DNA of 64,000 bases. It comes from Rhizopus arrhizus. Taxonomy: Eukaryota; Mucoromycota; Mucoromycetes; Mucorales; Rhizopodaceae. Positions 12,692-23,346 of the stretch are shown piece after piece (the stretch's first letter is position 1; each line of letters starts with the position of its first letter). The position numbers and the translations under genes were made by a program. The stretch lies in NCBI GenBank assembly GCA_024220505.1, contig JAKZZE010000002.1:62001-126000 (forward strand), in the 5' to 3' direction. Below the pieces are notes generated by a model. That model was not told the origin of the DNA, did no database searches, and saw nothing but the letters and a program-made list of their open reading frames with translations.

Positions 12692-13865
12692 CTGTTGCTC
12701 TTTTACGGACTTTGTACAAAAAAGGAAATAAATTAAACATTTACTTTATAACTTGGCATCATTGTATAAAAGTTCTTTTTTTTTAAGCTTATTATTATAA
12801 GTTACAATTATTGTGATGTTGATCACATCTCACTACTCTTGATACTCCATATCAAAGCTACGTGTTATTTTTTACGATACAGTTTCGCAATTGCATTTTT
12901 TTTTTTTTTTTTTTTTTTTGCACGACCAAGTCAAAAGTCAGTAATATGTACGGGAATAAAACAAATATTTGATAGCTAATTTTGAAAAAAATAAAATAAA
13001 ACAGAAATTTAGAGATCTATTTGAAAGAGGTATTTGCCAAAGTCTAAGCAAAAATTTCTGTAGGAATGATTGTCATAAAGTTGCAGTCTATGTATAAGTT
13101 GCTCCTGTAAGTAGGGTTTGAAAGTTAGCATGTAGTATGGGCGTAGTTTTATCATTTGCTTATGGCTTGTCAAACATTTCACAGATATGGCTTTGAGAAA
13201 GCTTAACAATACTTTCAAATGTATGCAACTGAATCTTCGTAAATATGCTTAAATGAATTCTAAAATTAATGTTTTATCATTTTCTTATTTTGCTAGGGCC
13301 TTTTTCTTACTATGGAAGCCTTGACTCAGTTGGATTCCAAACTGCCGTCATTTGAAGGAGATTTAATTTGCTTTGGCCCCTCTCCAAAAAAGATATTACG
13401 AGTAGCCAAACTGAGTTAACACGAAGCAATAGATATATTCTTATATTTCTAATAAAGACATTTCAATAAAAGAAATAAGAGAGAGAGAGAGAAGGTAATA
13501 AAAATCAGCTTAAAATATATACACAATGATATATATATTGAGGTTAAATTTATTTTATAGCTTATATATTTAAGCTTCTATGTACTTGATATATAAGGAT
13601 ACAACTTCTGTAAAATTTGTACGCTTACAGTAACAGGGATGTATATTTAAACTATAAAATGGCTGATATAAGATTATAAACCGCCTCATTGTGTACATTT
13701 TTACAAAGCCTATTTGTGTGTATGTGTGCAGGGTGAAACAATAAGTACGACATTAAAATCAAGAGATTATGTTTAAGTCTAGTTTATTAATTATGAAACA
13801 GTTTTTTTATAAAATGATTAAATTTAAGAAAGGGTATTACACATTGTACATTAAACACTTTCTTT
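12692..13865. other. Non-coding interval with possible transposon relic
   Basis: Holds a 20-odd T run near 12898 and AT-rich DNA. The minus-strand stretch 13218-13009 reads protein-like for 69 codons but has no start context or partner exon; next to it lies a short inverted-repeat segment described separately. No intact gene is seen. Confidence 0.5.
13312..13419. repeat. Short inverted-repeat segment, possible DNA-transposon end
   Basis: ACTCAGTTGG appears near the left edge and its near inverse CCAAACTGAGT near the right edge, about 80 bases apart, with a further CCAAACTG between them. The clustered CAGTTTGG-type words on both strands look like the terminal repeat of a decayed Tc1/mariner-type element or a tiny foldback element. 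The plus strand also reads as a 35-codon frame, which I regard as chance. Confidence 0.3.
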
Positions 13866-14325
13866 TTAGACAAGTGTTACAGTAGATGATGAAGAAAATG
13901 ATGATGAAGAGGAAGATGATGAATAACGACGATCAAAATTAGGAAGCCACATAAGTTCTGTAAGAAGATGGTCTTTTTCGTATAATCCAAAGGGCGACGC
14001 AAAAGAATTCAATTTGACTGGAGAAGTTGCTTGATTTTCCAAGTGTTCATCGTGAATAAACACGCATCGAACGCCATATAAACAAGTTCCGGTCAAATGA
14101 AAAGTTTTACAGATTTGTGTCTTGTATTTAGGTGAGCGCTGAATATATCGAAGTTCTTCTTGACCGTGAGCAAATCGACATTTATGTCCATATCTATTTG
14201 AAGAAGAAAGTTTGAATTGACATGAATAAGATTGAAAATAAATCTAACCTGCAACTCCCTATTTCTTGCCAGTTACGACACATTTCAGTCTTGTAAAGTC
14301 TTATTTGTCTTTCGTCAATCATCAT
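13866..14325 (-). CDS. Tandem CCCH zinc-finger protein (tristetraprolin/Cth2-Zfs1 type)
   Basis: Exons 14325-14249 and 14193-13866 join within codon 26 to give a small 134-residue protein that is mostly the RNA-binding domain. Finger 1 has C-x8-C-x5-C-x3-H (cysteines in CRNWQEIGSC, then C and H in CRFAH) and is split by the intron; finger 2 repeats the same spacing (CKTFHLTGTC to CVFIH). The two are 18 residues apart and each is preceded by a YKTE/YKTQ lead-in, the exact layout of the tristetraprolin family. These proteins bind AU-rich elements in 3' UTRs and promote mRNA decay; fungal members act in iron limitation or mating. The tail is a serine run (about residues 118-130) encoded by TCA/TCT/TCC repeats. 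Much shorter than yeast Cth2, with no N-terminal decay-recruiting region, so it could also be a truncated paralogue. Confidence 0.85.
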
Positions 14326-15542
14326 TATAAATAAAAACAGAGGAATAATAAATTATAAAAGAAAAGAAGAAGAAAAAAAAGAGAAGCTTATATAGTTGTT
14401 ATTGTCCGACCGATTTTAAAAAAAGTAACTTTTAAGATTAAACAACTTCCATGCCAAATGGATGAAAATAGAGTACCCATTGTGAGTTACACGAGATGAT
14501 GAATGATTAAAAACAATGGTAAGGTTTCTATTTCTTTCTTATTTGTGGCATCTAAAATTGATCAGTATTGAGGCTTGGATACTATTATCATTATTCACAT
14601 TTATAAAATCATTATTCACACTTATAAAATCATTATGGATTATCAAAAAAAAACTCTTTGTTATTTTTGGTTGATTGTTTGTTATGTTACATGTTTATTT
14701 GTTTTTGCTGTTGTGTCCCAAATTTGGTTCCAAGCCGAACAATAAATAAACATGTAAACGTTTTTGGATGGGCTGAAAGGGGTGTATTATAGTCACGTGA
14801 GATAGAATGATTTCTCAAGCAGTATGAAACACAGTGTTTACGTTTCATGATTTTCCAAAAACTTATTTTAGAGGAAAATAACACTGGGACCTTGTTTACC
14901 AAACAGCAATATTAGAAAATCATCTGTTATTATTCTTACTACACTTGCTTTTTCACTTGTGTACGTGAGCAGATGAAGATACTCTTCTTTTGTATTACAA
15001 GTCCTTATTGAGTCTTCTTGTACATAAAATAGAGTCGCTCTAATAAAAAGGTAAAACTGGCTTAGTCAAGTTAGTAATTTCATATTGTAAGACAAATTCT
15101 GTCATTTGTCAAGAATATTTATTTCAACTTTGGTATCACTTTTGAGAATAGACCAAACAAAAACAACACGCGAAACAGAAACGTAAGAGGAAGGTGATTT
15201 ATCTAAAGTAAACTAATGACATAGTCTTCATAAAAAGGGGTCAATGCAAATAATCTTGGGAAATCAAAAGATAATATGTTCGTAGGTCCTGTGGTAAGTT
15301 CTTACCAATTTTATTTCTTCTATGCTATTCAACAACTGCTCAACCTTAGCAGTGTGTCAAATATTCAGTCTGTAGAAAATATGAATGTTTATTAATTTGC
15401 CATAATCTCTATTAAACCTGTCTCTTCTTTTGCTTTCTTCGCGTTGTATTTGACTTTCAGTGTCCAGAAGCTTATTATAATCCTATATCTTTTGGTATCT
15501 GAATATCTTCATGCCATACTATAGTCAATCTACATTTTCTTG

Positions 15543-15594
<52 letters not shown>

Positions 15595-15925
15595 GGGATT
15601 GTGTTATCATATTCGTTCTTCCTTGGGCTGTAAATTCGCTATTAAAAAATCCAGCAAAGCTCAAAATAAGAGCAAAGTTATATTTTATTCATCCAAAACA
15701 AACCAGTGGAGCTTGGAGTCCTGCAAGTCTCAAAATAAGATTGCTCTATTATTTTAAAACTATTGGTATTTATAATGTGCTTAGCATATCACAATGCCAA
15801 AAAAAGTCCGAGTATGATTGAGAAAGATGAAAATGATGTCAGTTTTAGTTTTGATGACGATAAACGACAATTCATAAAAGATTTTATGCTATTCTTGTGT
15901 AAATGGTCAAAATTAAATGTATAGT
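14326..15925. other. Non-coding interval with a 49-nt A homopolymer
   Basis: AT-rich DNA without supported genes. An uninterrupted run of 49 A lies at 15543-15591. The frames at 14687-14902 and 15540-15821 show no domain or codon pattern; the latter merely reads through the A run. Confidence 0.55.
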
Positions 15926-16387
15926 TTATTCGTACAAAAATATTCTGGACATGACAGATTTTAATGAACGACTAGGACGAGGTGGAGGAGGAGAATGAGG
16001 AGGAAAAGCGGCTCCAACTTTCTTTGGAAGTTTACCTTTTGAGCTTATCATCTTTGGACGAGGGCCAAATCGGATTCTTAAAGGTCGAGCTCTTTTGAAT
16101 GGCATCATTGATTCACTATAAGGCCTGTCGATAGTCATTGGAGCCAACAAGGTCGTGATGACCTGTGTTTCCAATTTTCTCTGAAGGGTCTCCAAGCGAA
16201 TCTTTGTATTTACCTCATTAGAGCATTGCACATAAAAATCACCGCTATTGGCTGTGGAAGTGTTTTCTTTTGGAACAGCCCAGGCACTGCAAGATGGAAT
16301 AGGCGAGGAAATTGGTAATGAGAGTCTAGAGAGATCATCGTTATCGAAAGACAAGAGATTATCTGGATTAATCGCAGAATTAGTCAT
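15926..16387 (-). CDS. Small orphan protein, 153 residues
   Basis: Single-exon open frame starting at an ATG in a plausible context. I do not recognise it. The N-terminal 55 residues are acidic and Ser/Pro-rich; residues about 60-82 (NTKIRLETLQRKLETQV) could form a short amphipathic helix or coiled coil; the C-terminal third is basic and proline-rich (RPLRIRFGPRPK, PPHSPPPPRPSRS). No signal peptide or membrane segment. Base composition is richer in G+C than its flanks, which supports a real gene. It could be a small nuclear or cytoskeletal adaptor but nothing proves it. Confidence 0.55.
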   Translation of the reverse strand: MTNSAINPDNLLSFDNDDLSRLSLPISSPIPSCSAWAVPKENTSTANSGDFYVQCSNEVNTKIRLETLQRKLETQVITTLLAPMTIDRPYSESMMPFKRARPLRIRFGPRPKMISSKGKLPKKVGAAFPPHSPPPPRPSRSLKSVMSRIFLYE

Positions 16388-17037
16388 GTTAAACTTGAGA
16401 AAAGAATAAAGAAAAATACTTTTGATTTAAAAGAGAAGAGTTTATATAAAAAAACAAAAATAGAGTCTAAAATTTAAATCCTCGGGATATAAGGCATCCT
16501 GTCTCAAAAAGTGAGAGTAAAAAAATAAAAAATAAAAATAAAGAAAATAAAAAAAAAGGATAATGCAGCAAGATAATAGTTTGTGTTTAATCATCGATGC
16601 AAATTTTTGTCTTATTTGAATATAATTTGAATAAATAAATTACTACACATATTAAATATACTTTAGATTGTCATATCTAATATAAACTATCTAATCACAC
16701 ATTATAATTTGAACTTTAGACAAGAGTAAGAAAAAGGACGTCATTGTACATTTTTCTTATATTTGACTTGTCAATTTAATCTCTAACCATAAAAAATGGA
16801 TTGATTTTGCACTATAAAATAGATTTTTTTTTTTTTAAAAAAGATACGCGTTAGACGTCAGTTAAAAGGTGGTTTTGCAAGGATAACAAAGAATGTTCAT
16901 AAGGAAAATAGAAAGGTTTATTTTAAATTTTTGTCTCACTGTTCTTTAGTATCTTTATCCTGTGTGAAGCTGCATTATAAAATTAGTTGTATTTTTAATA
17001 TTACATGAAAATGACATTGAAGATGGAGAGGGGGAAT
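16388..17037. other. Non-coding interval
   Basis: AT-rich sequence with short A and T runs between two minus-strand genes. It should contain the promoter of the orphan gene at 15926-16387 and the 3' end of the aminotransferase gene. No other feature seen. Confidence 0.5.
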
Positions 17038-18314
17038 CTAAAGTGCTTTCCAAGCATTTATGAGCACTTGAACAGGCTCCTCTTTACGCACCGCAACTCT
17101 AACAAACGTATCACATCCGTAACCAGGCTTTCCACTTCGAACAGGCACACCAGCTTCACGAGCCAAATCAACTGCTTTGGATGCTACCTCTTTTGACTTC
17201 ATATCCACCCAAACCCAACTTAGGAATGATTTACCGTGATAGACCCAATCCTTACTAGCATCCAAGTTAGACAGTTGTTGTATCAAATAAGATCTTAATC
17301 GACTTGTATTTTCCCAAGTTTCTTTTAAATACTCTGAATCTTGTACAACAGCCTCTACAAACTTAAGTGCAGGACCATTGACCGACCAGGGCACTTGTAT
17401 TTTTCGCAAGGCCTCACAGTGTTCACCTGTAGGGCAAATGACAGAGCCAACACGAAGACCGGTGCAGGACCAGATCTTAGTCCAAGAGTGCATGACATGA
17501 ACTGACACTTGGTTCTCTGTCCACATTTCTTTTGCATAATCGTGTTCTGAAATGAGAGAATCGGATCTGAAATCAAAAGAGTGCCAAGGTTGCATGGATT
17601 CGTCTGTCAGAGATGAATTTAGTATATAAGACGTATGAATAGCTAACAGACTTTACCTACAATAACACAACCACCTTGTTTCACATTGTCTCTGATCCAC
17701 TTTTTTAATGGTTCAACAGAGAAATAGTCACCTGTAGGATTACAGGGATTCACAATACACAACATATCAGCCCGTTCTGGGTTTGAAGGATCCAAGATTT
17801 TGAATCCATTTGTTTCTGCACTTCGTTGATATTCTCTATACTGCATGTATTATTCAGTATAGAAAAAAAAAAGGAGAAGGTCGGCTGTGGTTACCTGAAC
17901 ATCCCAAGGACTTCCTTTCCAAGTGGGTTGAGTGATACCTTTTTGCATAAAAGATAAAAGAGCTTTTCTGACTACTAAATCAATCAATTCAGAGGCACCA
18001 TTTCCCATCAGTAAACGTGGATGATGTTGAGCATAATCTGAACCCCAGAGAAATTGAGCTAAACACGACTTTGCAGGCTCTTGATTTGCTGCAGGGTAAT
18101 GATGAATGTCATTTATCTAACAAGGTATAAATGAGGAAACCATTTTCATACGAGCATAAGTACTTACGGCTTCTTTAGCTGCTTCTAATGCCTTCTTGGG
18201 CGTACCAAGATAGTTTGTAGTGACACTAAAGTCTTCAACAAAGTTCTCAATAAATCGATGTTCTTGACCTCCGTGAAATGTTTGCGTTTTAGTATCCCAC
18301 ACGTTGGTAGACAT
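17038..18314 (-). CDS. PLP-dependent aminotransferase, class I/II (fold type I)
   Basis: Four exons (18314-18168, 18116-17895, 17840-17657, 17603-17038) give 372 residues. Fold-type-I landmarks: MGNGASELIDL near residue 88 (phosphate-cup loop), CIVNPCNPTGDY near 160 (the Asn that contacts PLP), VIVDESMQPW at the third junction (Asp pairing with the pyridine nitrogen), SWTKIWSCTGLRVG with the Schiff-base Lys, and a C-terminal RVAVRKEE with the substrate-carboxylate Arg. The pattern is closest to histidinol-phosphate aminotransferase/CobD-like enzymes. The exact substrate cannot be told from sequence; a fungal genome usually has a separate bona fide His5. No targeting peptide is obvious, so cytosolic. 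It is upstream of sideroflexin's 3' end but the two are separately transcribed. Confidence 0.88.
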
Positions 18315-18713
18315 TGTTTATAAGAAAAGATACAGCAAAAAGAGAGAAAAGAAGAAGGGGAACACAAAAAGTTTTTTTTTGGTGTTCCCATTTTATCTCT
18401 TTCACAAAAACGTGTAAGAAAAAGAGTGAGTATCGGCTGTTGAAAAACTGGTGATATACCAGGGCTTAAAATCACATTCTTTGTTTTTTATTGTAACAGA
18501 AAATGACACTACCAATTTTGTTATAAAAAAAGACAAAAAGAAGGATGAGGGGCACAATAATGGTTTATTTGTTTCAGGTTTATGAAACACTTGTAAAAAT
18601 AAGAGAGAAAAAATAAAGTGGAGTTTGAATGGTTTTCCAATAATATCTTCAAACTTCAAGGCACTCAATAAAGTTTTTTTTTTATTTCAGTGGTTTACAA
18701 AGTCTCCCTTTTT
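18315..18713. other. Intergenic, about 400 bp
   Basis: Between the aminotransferase start and the sideroflexin stop, both on the minus strand. Open frames here on the minus strand are shadows without domain content. It should hold the aminotransferase promoter. Confidence 0.5.
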
Positions 18714-19996
18714 TTAAAGTCCTTTGTTGAAATACAATTGACGAATTGGCTCATTATTCTTATTTTTCAAATCTTGAAACTCCTTTTCCATAGAGGAAGT
18801 ATTCAATTCCCCTATTTGAGGAAATACAGCAATAGCTGCCGGAAGGGCTGTCATCAAAGATAATGCGATTAAACCTATGAAGTTGGTAAGTTGATAAAAT
18901 ACAACTGTTTTTGTTTGATTCTTTTTACCAAAATTAATAGGCGTCACAAGCTTAGGACGAGCTTTAATAAATTCAGTCCTTTGAATACGACTCAACAAAA
19001 GAGGAGGTATGATCAGTACAGGAGCATTTGTTAAGACACGAGAGATGGCTACTTGAGAAACAGCCGACATACCAGCCACCTTTGATTTACCAACACATTC
19101 ACCCTCCTTTGTATAAACATCGATCCCATGTCTTATTTCTTTGCCTCGCATTAAAAATACATTGACAGTACCCGCTGCTGCTACAGCAGTAAAAGGAACA
19201 AGTTTCATACATAATAATTTTACTGTCGGAGATAAATTTAAGCGTGGAACAGCTTGATTTAATCCAACTGCAAGTGCACATGAAGTAGTGACAGCAGAAG
19301 CATAAGCAACTACACAAACAATTGTTTGAGCAAATGTCAATTTTTCTTTCTTTCTTTCTTTTACTGCCTGTTTCTTTTAGACTCATCGGAGTTGTCTTGT
19401 TGGCATTGGCTGAGTTAAATGCAACATTCACACTCTGATTGGCCCATTGCCAAAAGATGATACTTTTAATCTAAATCTGGAAATGTCAATATCTTGAATA
19501 ACACACATTTTAAACTTACACTGGGATTTGGTAACAGCATACCAGCTACCAAAACCATATTAGTTGGTACAAAAGACGACATCCTAAAGGGCAAGAACAC
19601 CGGTTCTCCTGTATCAGGATGAATTGTAGAATCAACAACTGATCGAGACATATTAGAGACGCGTATGAATTATTGCTTCGATTTTTTTATTACTTTTCTT
19701 TGCTCTCCAAAGCTTTTTGGGATCTGTATTAAGATGCATGCTTTTATCTGTTAATAACTTTTTACATTTCTCAAGCTCTTTTCTTGAAACAAAGAGTGTT
19801 CTATTATATGTGTTTAATAAAGAAAAGTGCATGTATAACAAAAGGAAACCTTGGATCTGTAATATCCATAAAGTGTCTTATTCTTCCCCAATAAGTAGAT
19901 TGTGAATATCTAGGTTTCGCTTGTTTTTTATTTTTATTATTAATATAAAGTCATATCGATCATATTTAAAAACTTACACAAGTCAATAGTAGTCAT
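18714..19996 (-). CDS. Sideroflexin (SFXN/Fsf1-type mitochondrial carrier)
   Basis: Six exons (19996-19978, 19919-19850, 19800-19694, 19638-19520, 19470-19365, 19309-18714) give 338 residues, the normal length. The first exon is only 19 nt. Family signatures run in order: SKPRYSQSTYWGRIRHF and MDITDPR (about 8-30), LFVSRKELEK, IVDSTIHPDTGE, FLPFRMSSFVP, FWQWANQSVN, AVGLNQ, PFTAVAAAGTVNVFLMR, and the conserved ending VYFNKGL-like LYFNKGL. Four to five hydrophobic segments span the inner mitochondrial membrane. Human SFXN1 imports serine for one-carbon metabolism; yeast Fsf1 is the fungal relative. The fifth intron (55 nt) carries a GAAA repeat; when it is removed the protein aligns without a gap, so no frameshift exists. 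The start codon is only 75 bp from the Med15 stop. Confidence 0.93.
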
Positions 19997-20071
19997 TATT
20001 TTTTATATAAAAGAAGAAGAAAAAAAAAAAAAATACAAGTGGGTGCACAATAGTATTTTTTTTTTCTTTTT

Positions 20072-20939
20072 TTATACAGCACATAATTTCCCACTTTCAT
20101 CAAGAACCTTTTCAGACTCATTATCATCAAACTTTACAAATTCATCTCCATCCCAATCAAAACCAAGATCCAAATTACTCGAATCAATCCAAGAAAGCAT
20201 CAAATCTTCTTCTTCAGTTGGTTTTTTATCATTTGCCATTGTCAATTGAGGAAGATTAAGATCAGGTACACCACCAAATGTCTCATCTTTATATCCTTCT
20301 TTCAAGTACCCATCAAAGTTAATCGCATCCAAAGTGCTATCTGTCTTATTAATACTAGTAACAAGGTTTGCTTCTTGATGAATTATATTCAAGGACATAT
20401 TGGTATATTCATTGGGAATGGACTGAACCTGTTCTTGCTGTTGTAAGTTGTGCTGTACTGACTGCTGCATCAGTAAGCTGTATTGATTCTTGATAGAGAA
20501 AGCGTCCTTTGACATATCTGGATTGACAGCAGTCGTTGTCTGGATCATCTGTGGTTCATTATTATCCGTGCTATTGACTTTTTTGCTTAATGATTCACTT
20601 TGATTCTTTGATTTCATTCCACGCTGCTTTTTTGATGGAGGAAGTTTTAAATCAATACTGTTTCTCTTTACTGTCACAGCTGGACTCGTAATTGAATTAG
20701 TCATATTATCACCTTCATTCTGATTTGATGGCTGAGATGATGACAAATGTGCATGCTGCAATGGCATTTGCTGCTGAGGTAATTGTGATGGCGAAGATTG
20801 CATTAATTTTTCATCCACTCGTTGCTGAGACTGTTGCAGATGAAGTAACTGAGATGATTGCTGCATCATTTGCTGCTGTTGTTGTATGAGCAATTGCTGT
20901 CTCAAGAGCTGCTGCTGTAATAATTGCTGCTGTTGCTGT

Positions 20940-20971
<32 letters not shown>

Positions 20972-21637
20972 TTGTTGTTGCTGCTGCTGCTGCTGCTGCT
21001 GTTGCTGTTGCAAAGGATAATTATTGCCGCCCATCGTATTTTTAACCCAGTTAAAGTATCCATTGAACTGATCTCTTAGCTTGAAAATATTCTCCAAGTT
21101 GAAGATGTACTTGTCTTGTGACAAAAAATTATATTGATCTTCAAGCATGTGTTTCATTAAAACAATTCTTCTTGTTGCTTCAAAATTACTGGTAGTCAAT
21201 AGAAACATAGGTAGTAAATGATCCAGTTTATCATACATTAGCTTCATTTGTTGAGTGTATGTCTTGATTGTCATTTTATCTTGCTCACTTAAATCCTCAA
21301 TAAAAGGCCCATTTACTAACATAATACGTTATACATACTGCAAACATCACAAAGAATGCTTACCCTTATTCTTACGAACATTTTCATCCAACTGTTTAAC
21401 AAGAAACACTACATTTGATTTTGTTATATTTGTTGCAGGCGGTCTTTGCGTCATCATCACAGGTTGCTTTTGTGAAAATGCTTGCTGTCTGTTACTGGCT
21501 GGTATTGTCATATCTTGATTAATGGTGACCGGTTGGGGATTGAATGTATACATAGGATTGTTGGCTGAAACATCGAGAGAGCTTACAGTATTAGATTGTT
21601 GAGCCATGTTAACCGGATATTGCTGTTGCTGTTGCCG

Positions 21638-21675
<38 letters not shown>

Positions 21676-22142
21676 GCATGTGCTGTTGAAGTGCCATTTG
21701 ATGAGCAAAATACAATTGTTGAGAAGAAGCAGTAGGATTAAAAGCAGTTTGTTGTTGATTATTTATTTGTTGAATTTTTCTTGTATGAGCCATGATGTAT
21801 TCATTCTAATTTGTATGCTTATAAGTACTTGCTGTTGTTAATAGTTTATCAGTTACCTTGCTTGTACATCTTTGAAACAGATTAGCTTCAAAGGAACTAG
21901 CTGCATTATATACTTCGCTATCAGTGGTTTGAGGTGACGAACGTTTCAAGACTAGACTCCTTTACAACATAATTTAATAAAAAATATAAAAACAAAAGAC
22001 TTTACAGTTGACTGATAATACGAGTTCTTTCTGCTATAGACAATTCATTCCTCCAGTTGACATTTAATAGTAACGCAGGGTTGCTTTGTTCTTGACCATT
22101 ATTATTGTTATTCATTGAAGAATGAAAGTTTTGTATATTCAT
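20072..22142 (-). CDS. MED15: Mediator subunit 15 (Med15/Gal11), KIX domain, glutamine-rich
   Basis: Exons 22142-22006, 21959-21857, 21805-21364 and 21315-20072 give 641 residues. Residues about 29-95 are a KIX domain: NWRNELSIAERTRIISQL, then SSFEANLFQRCTSKNEYI. This three-helix module in the Mediator tail binds activation domains, for instance those of Zn2Cys6 and HSF-like factors. Two polyglutamine tracts follow (near 21676-21621 and 21010-20913), made of mixed CAA/CAG codons read from the minus strand. A helical stretch around EDLSEQDKMTIKTYTQQ and a C-terminal acidic region with DSSNLDLGFDWDGDEFV complete it. Shorter than yeast Gal11 (about 1080) but similar to other early-diverging fungal Med15. 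The last junction (acceptor ending TTAG) is chosen because it alone keeps phase. Confidence 0.82.
20913..21010 (-). repeat. CAA/CAG glutamine-codon repeat in Med15
   Basis: About 100 bp of TTG/CTG triplets on the plus strand (CAA/CAG on the coding strand) encoding more than 30 glutamines with few interruptions. A second, shorter one lies at 21621-21676. Such tracts vary in length between strains; mixed codons here stabilise it compared with a pure repeat. Confidence 0.85.
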
Positions 22143-22214
22143 AATTTACAATAATTTATTTTTTTTTAAAAAAAAAAAGATTTTTTGGTGCCTTAATGTA
22201 TTCACGTGACATTT

Positions 22215-22947
22215 TTAAACAAGTGCTTCCTCTGTCGGAGATTGTCTATGTTGTTGACGACGATGAGGCAAAGTAATAAATTGAGGCATATTTCTACAAT
22301 CTAAATCCGAACTAATATTAATTGAGCTTTCTATTGAATTCATCCAATTTAATTTATCCATGTCTGTGTTTGATTTTATTAAAAATTGGGGTCCATTCGC
22401 GACTCTTAAACGTAGTACATGGCTGTGCTTGACATAATCCGTTGCCACAGTAACTTGTGCCCCTTGCATTGAATAGGACCAAACAGGTTCACTTGTTTGA
22501 TGTTTTGGATTCTTTTTATAAGCTTGTAATAAAGTACCACTAACATTTAAATACAAGAATCTGCACAAACACACTAAATCAGTTTTCTGTATTCATTTCT
22601 TAATTTACAACTTACTTCCATGCTCTACTTGTTGAACGTATTCCAGGCTCAGTCATTTCACATTTAATAAATACAGGTGCTAATTTCTCTAGGGTACATT
22701 CGTAATTTGGTAATATTTCAAATCCTTCTTCTTCTCTTGGTTCAATAACACGATCTAGCATGGACTTTGGAAACTGAAAAGCCCAAGGGTGTGATTTGTC
22801 ATCATAACTTGGAGGTAGGACGTCATTTGATAATATTGAGCTTGAATCAGTATGGTTCGTTGTTAACTTGGTTGTTTGTAGAGACCAGCTACTACTACTC
22901 TTTTTCTTTTTAAAAGGAATGATGCTGTATGACATGTTATTATACAT
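22215..22947 (-). CDS. PH-domain protein, 225 residues
   Basis: Exons 22947-22616 and 22560-22215 join as AA|A (Lys). From about residue 85 the sequence follows a pleckstrin-homology fold: ECTLEKLAPVFIKCEM, SRAWKFLYLNVSGTLLQAYKK across the junction, VTVATDY, HVLRLRVANGPQFLIKS, and a C-terminal helix with LNWMNSIESSINI, where the invariant Trp sits. The N-terminal 60 residues are Ser/Thr-rich and unstructured with a KKKK patch. Fungal relatives of similar layout are uncharacterised phosphoinositide-binding or cortical proteins. An in-frame second ATG four codons downstream could be the start. The stop lies only 72 bp from the Med15 start, so the Med15 promoter must be very short or sit inside this gene. 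Confidence 0.75.
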
Positions 22948-23346
22948 AGTATATTTCTGTGTATTGATATTTACCGAGATTTGATGCAGGATTTATAGAT
23001 GAATTGATAGTAAACATATGATTTTATATATACAAAAAGTAAAAAAGAAAGTGAATGAATAAAATAAATAAACACAGGTTTTTATATATGTTATTGACAA
23101 GCTTATTTTGGTTATAAAAATTATTATCTAAAAATAAAATAAATAAGATCCCTTTTTTATTTTAATAACAATGATGACTGTCCATAACCAATCATAAAAA
23201 ACATTAAATAATAATCAAATTTAAGGAGATAAAATAAGGAGAAAGACAATAGTTTATCCTCTCCGCCTTGAATTTCCAAGAGAAGATCACTTTCTAGACT
23301 CAGAAATGATAGACAATTCACAGCCACGTGAAAAATATTAATTTAT
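22948..23346. other. Intergenic, about 400 bp
   Basis: AT-rich, between two minus-strand genes; presumably promoter of the PH-domain gene and 3' end of the Bye1-like gene. Nothing else seen. Confidence 0.5.

Noticed and set aside
15540..15821. 93-codon ORF starting with a lysine run
   Set aside because: The frame is created by the 49-nt A run; the rest shows no domain or codon bias.
19321..19431. Apparent frameshift in sideroflexin at a GAAA repeat
   Set aside because: A 55-nt GT-AG intron (19310-19364) removes the repeat and restores an ungapped family alignment (KETG-IAYASAVTTS).
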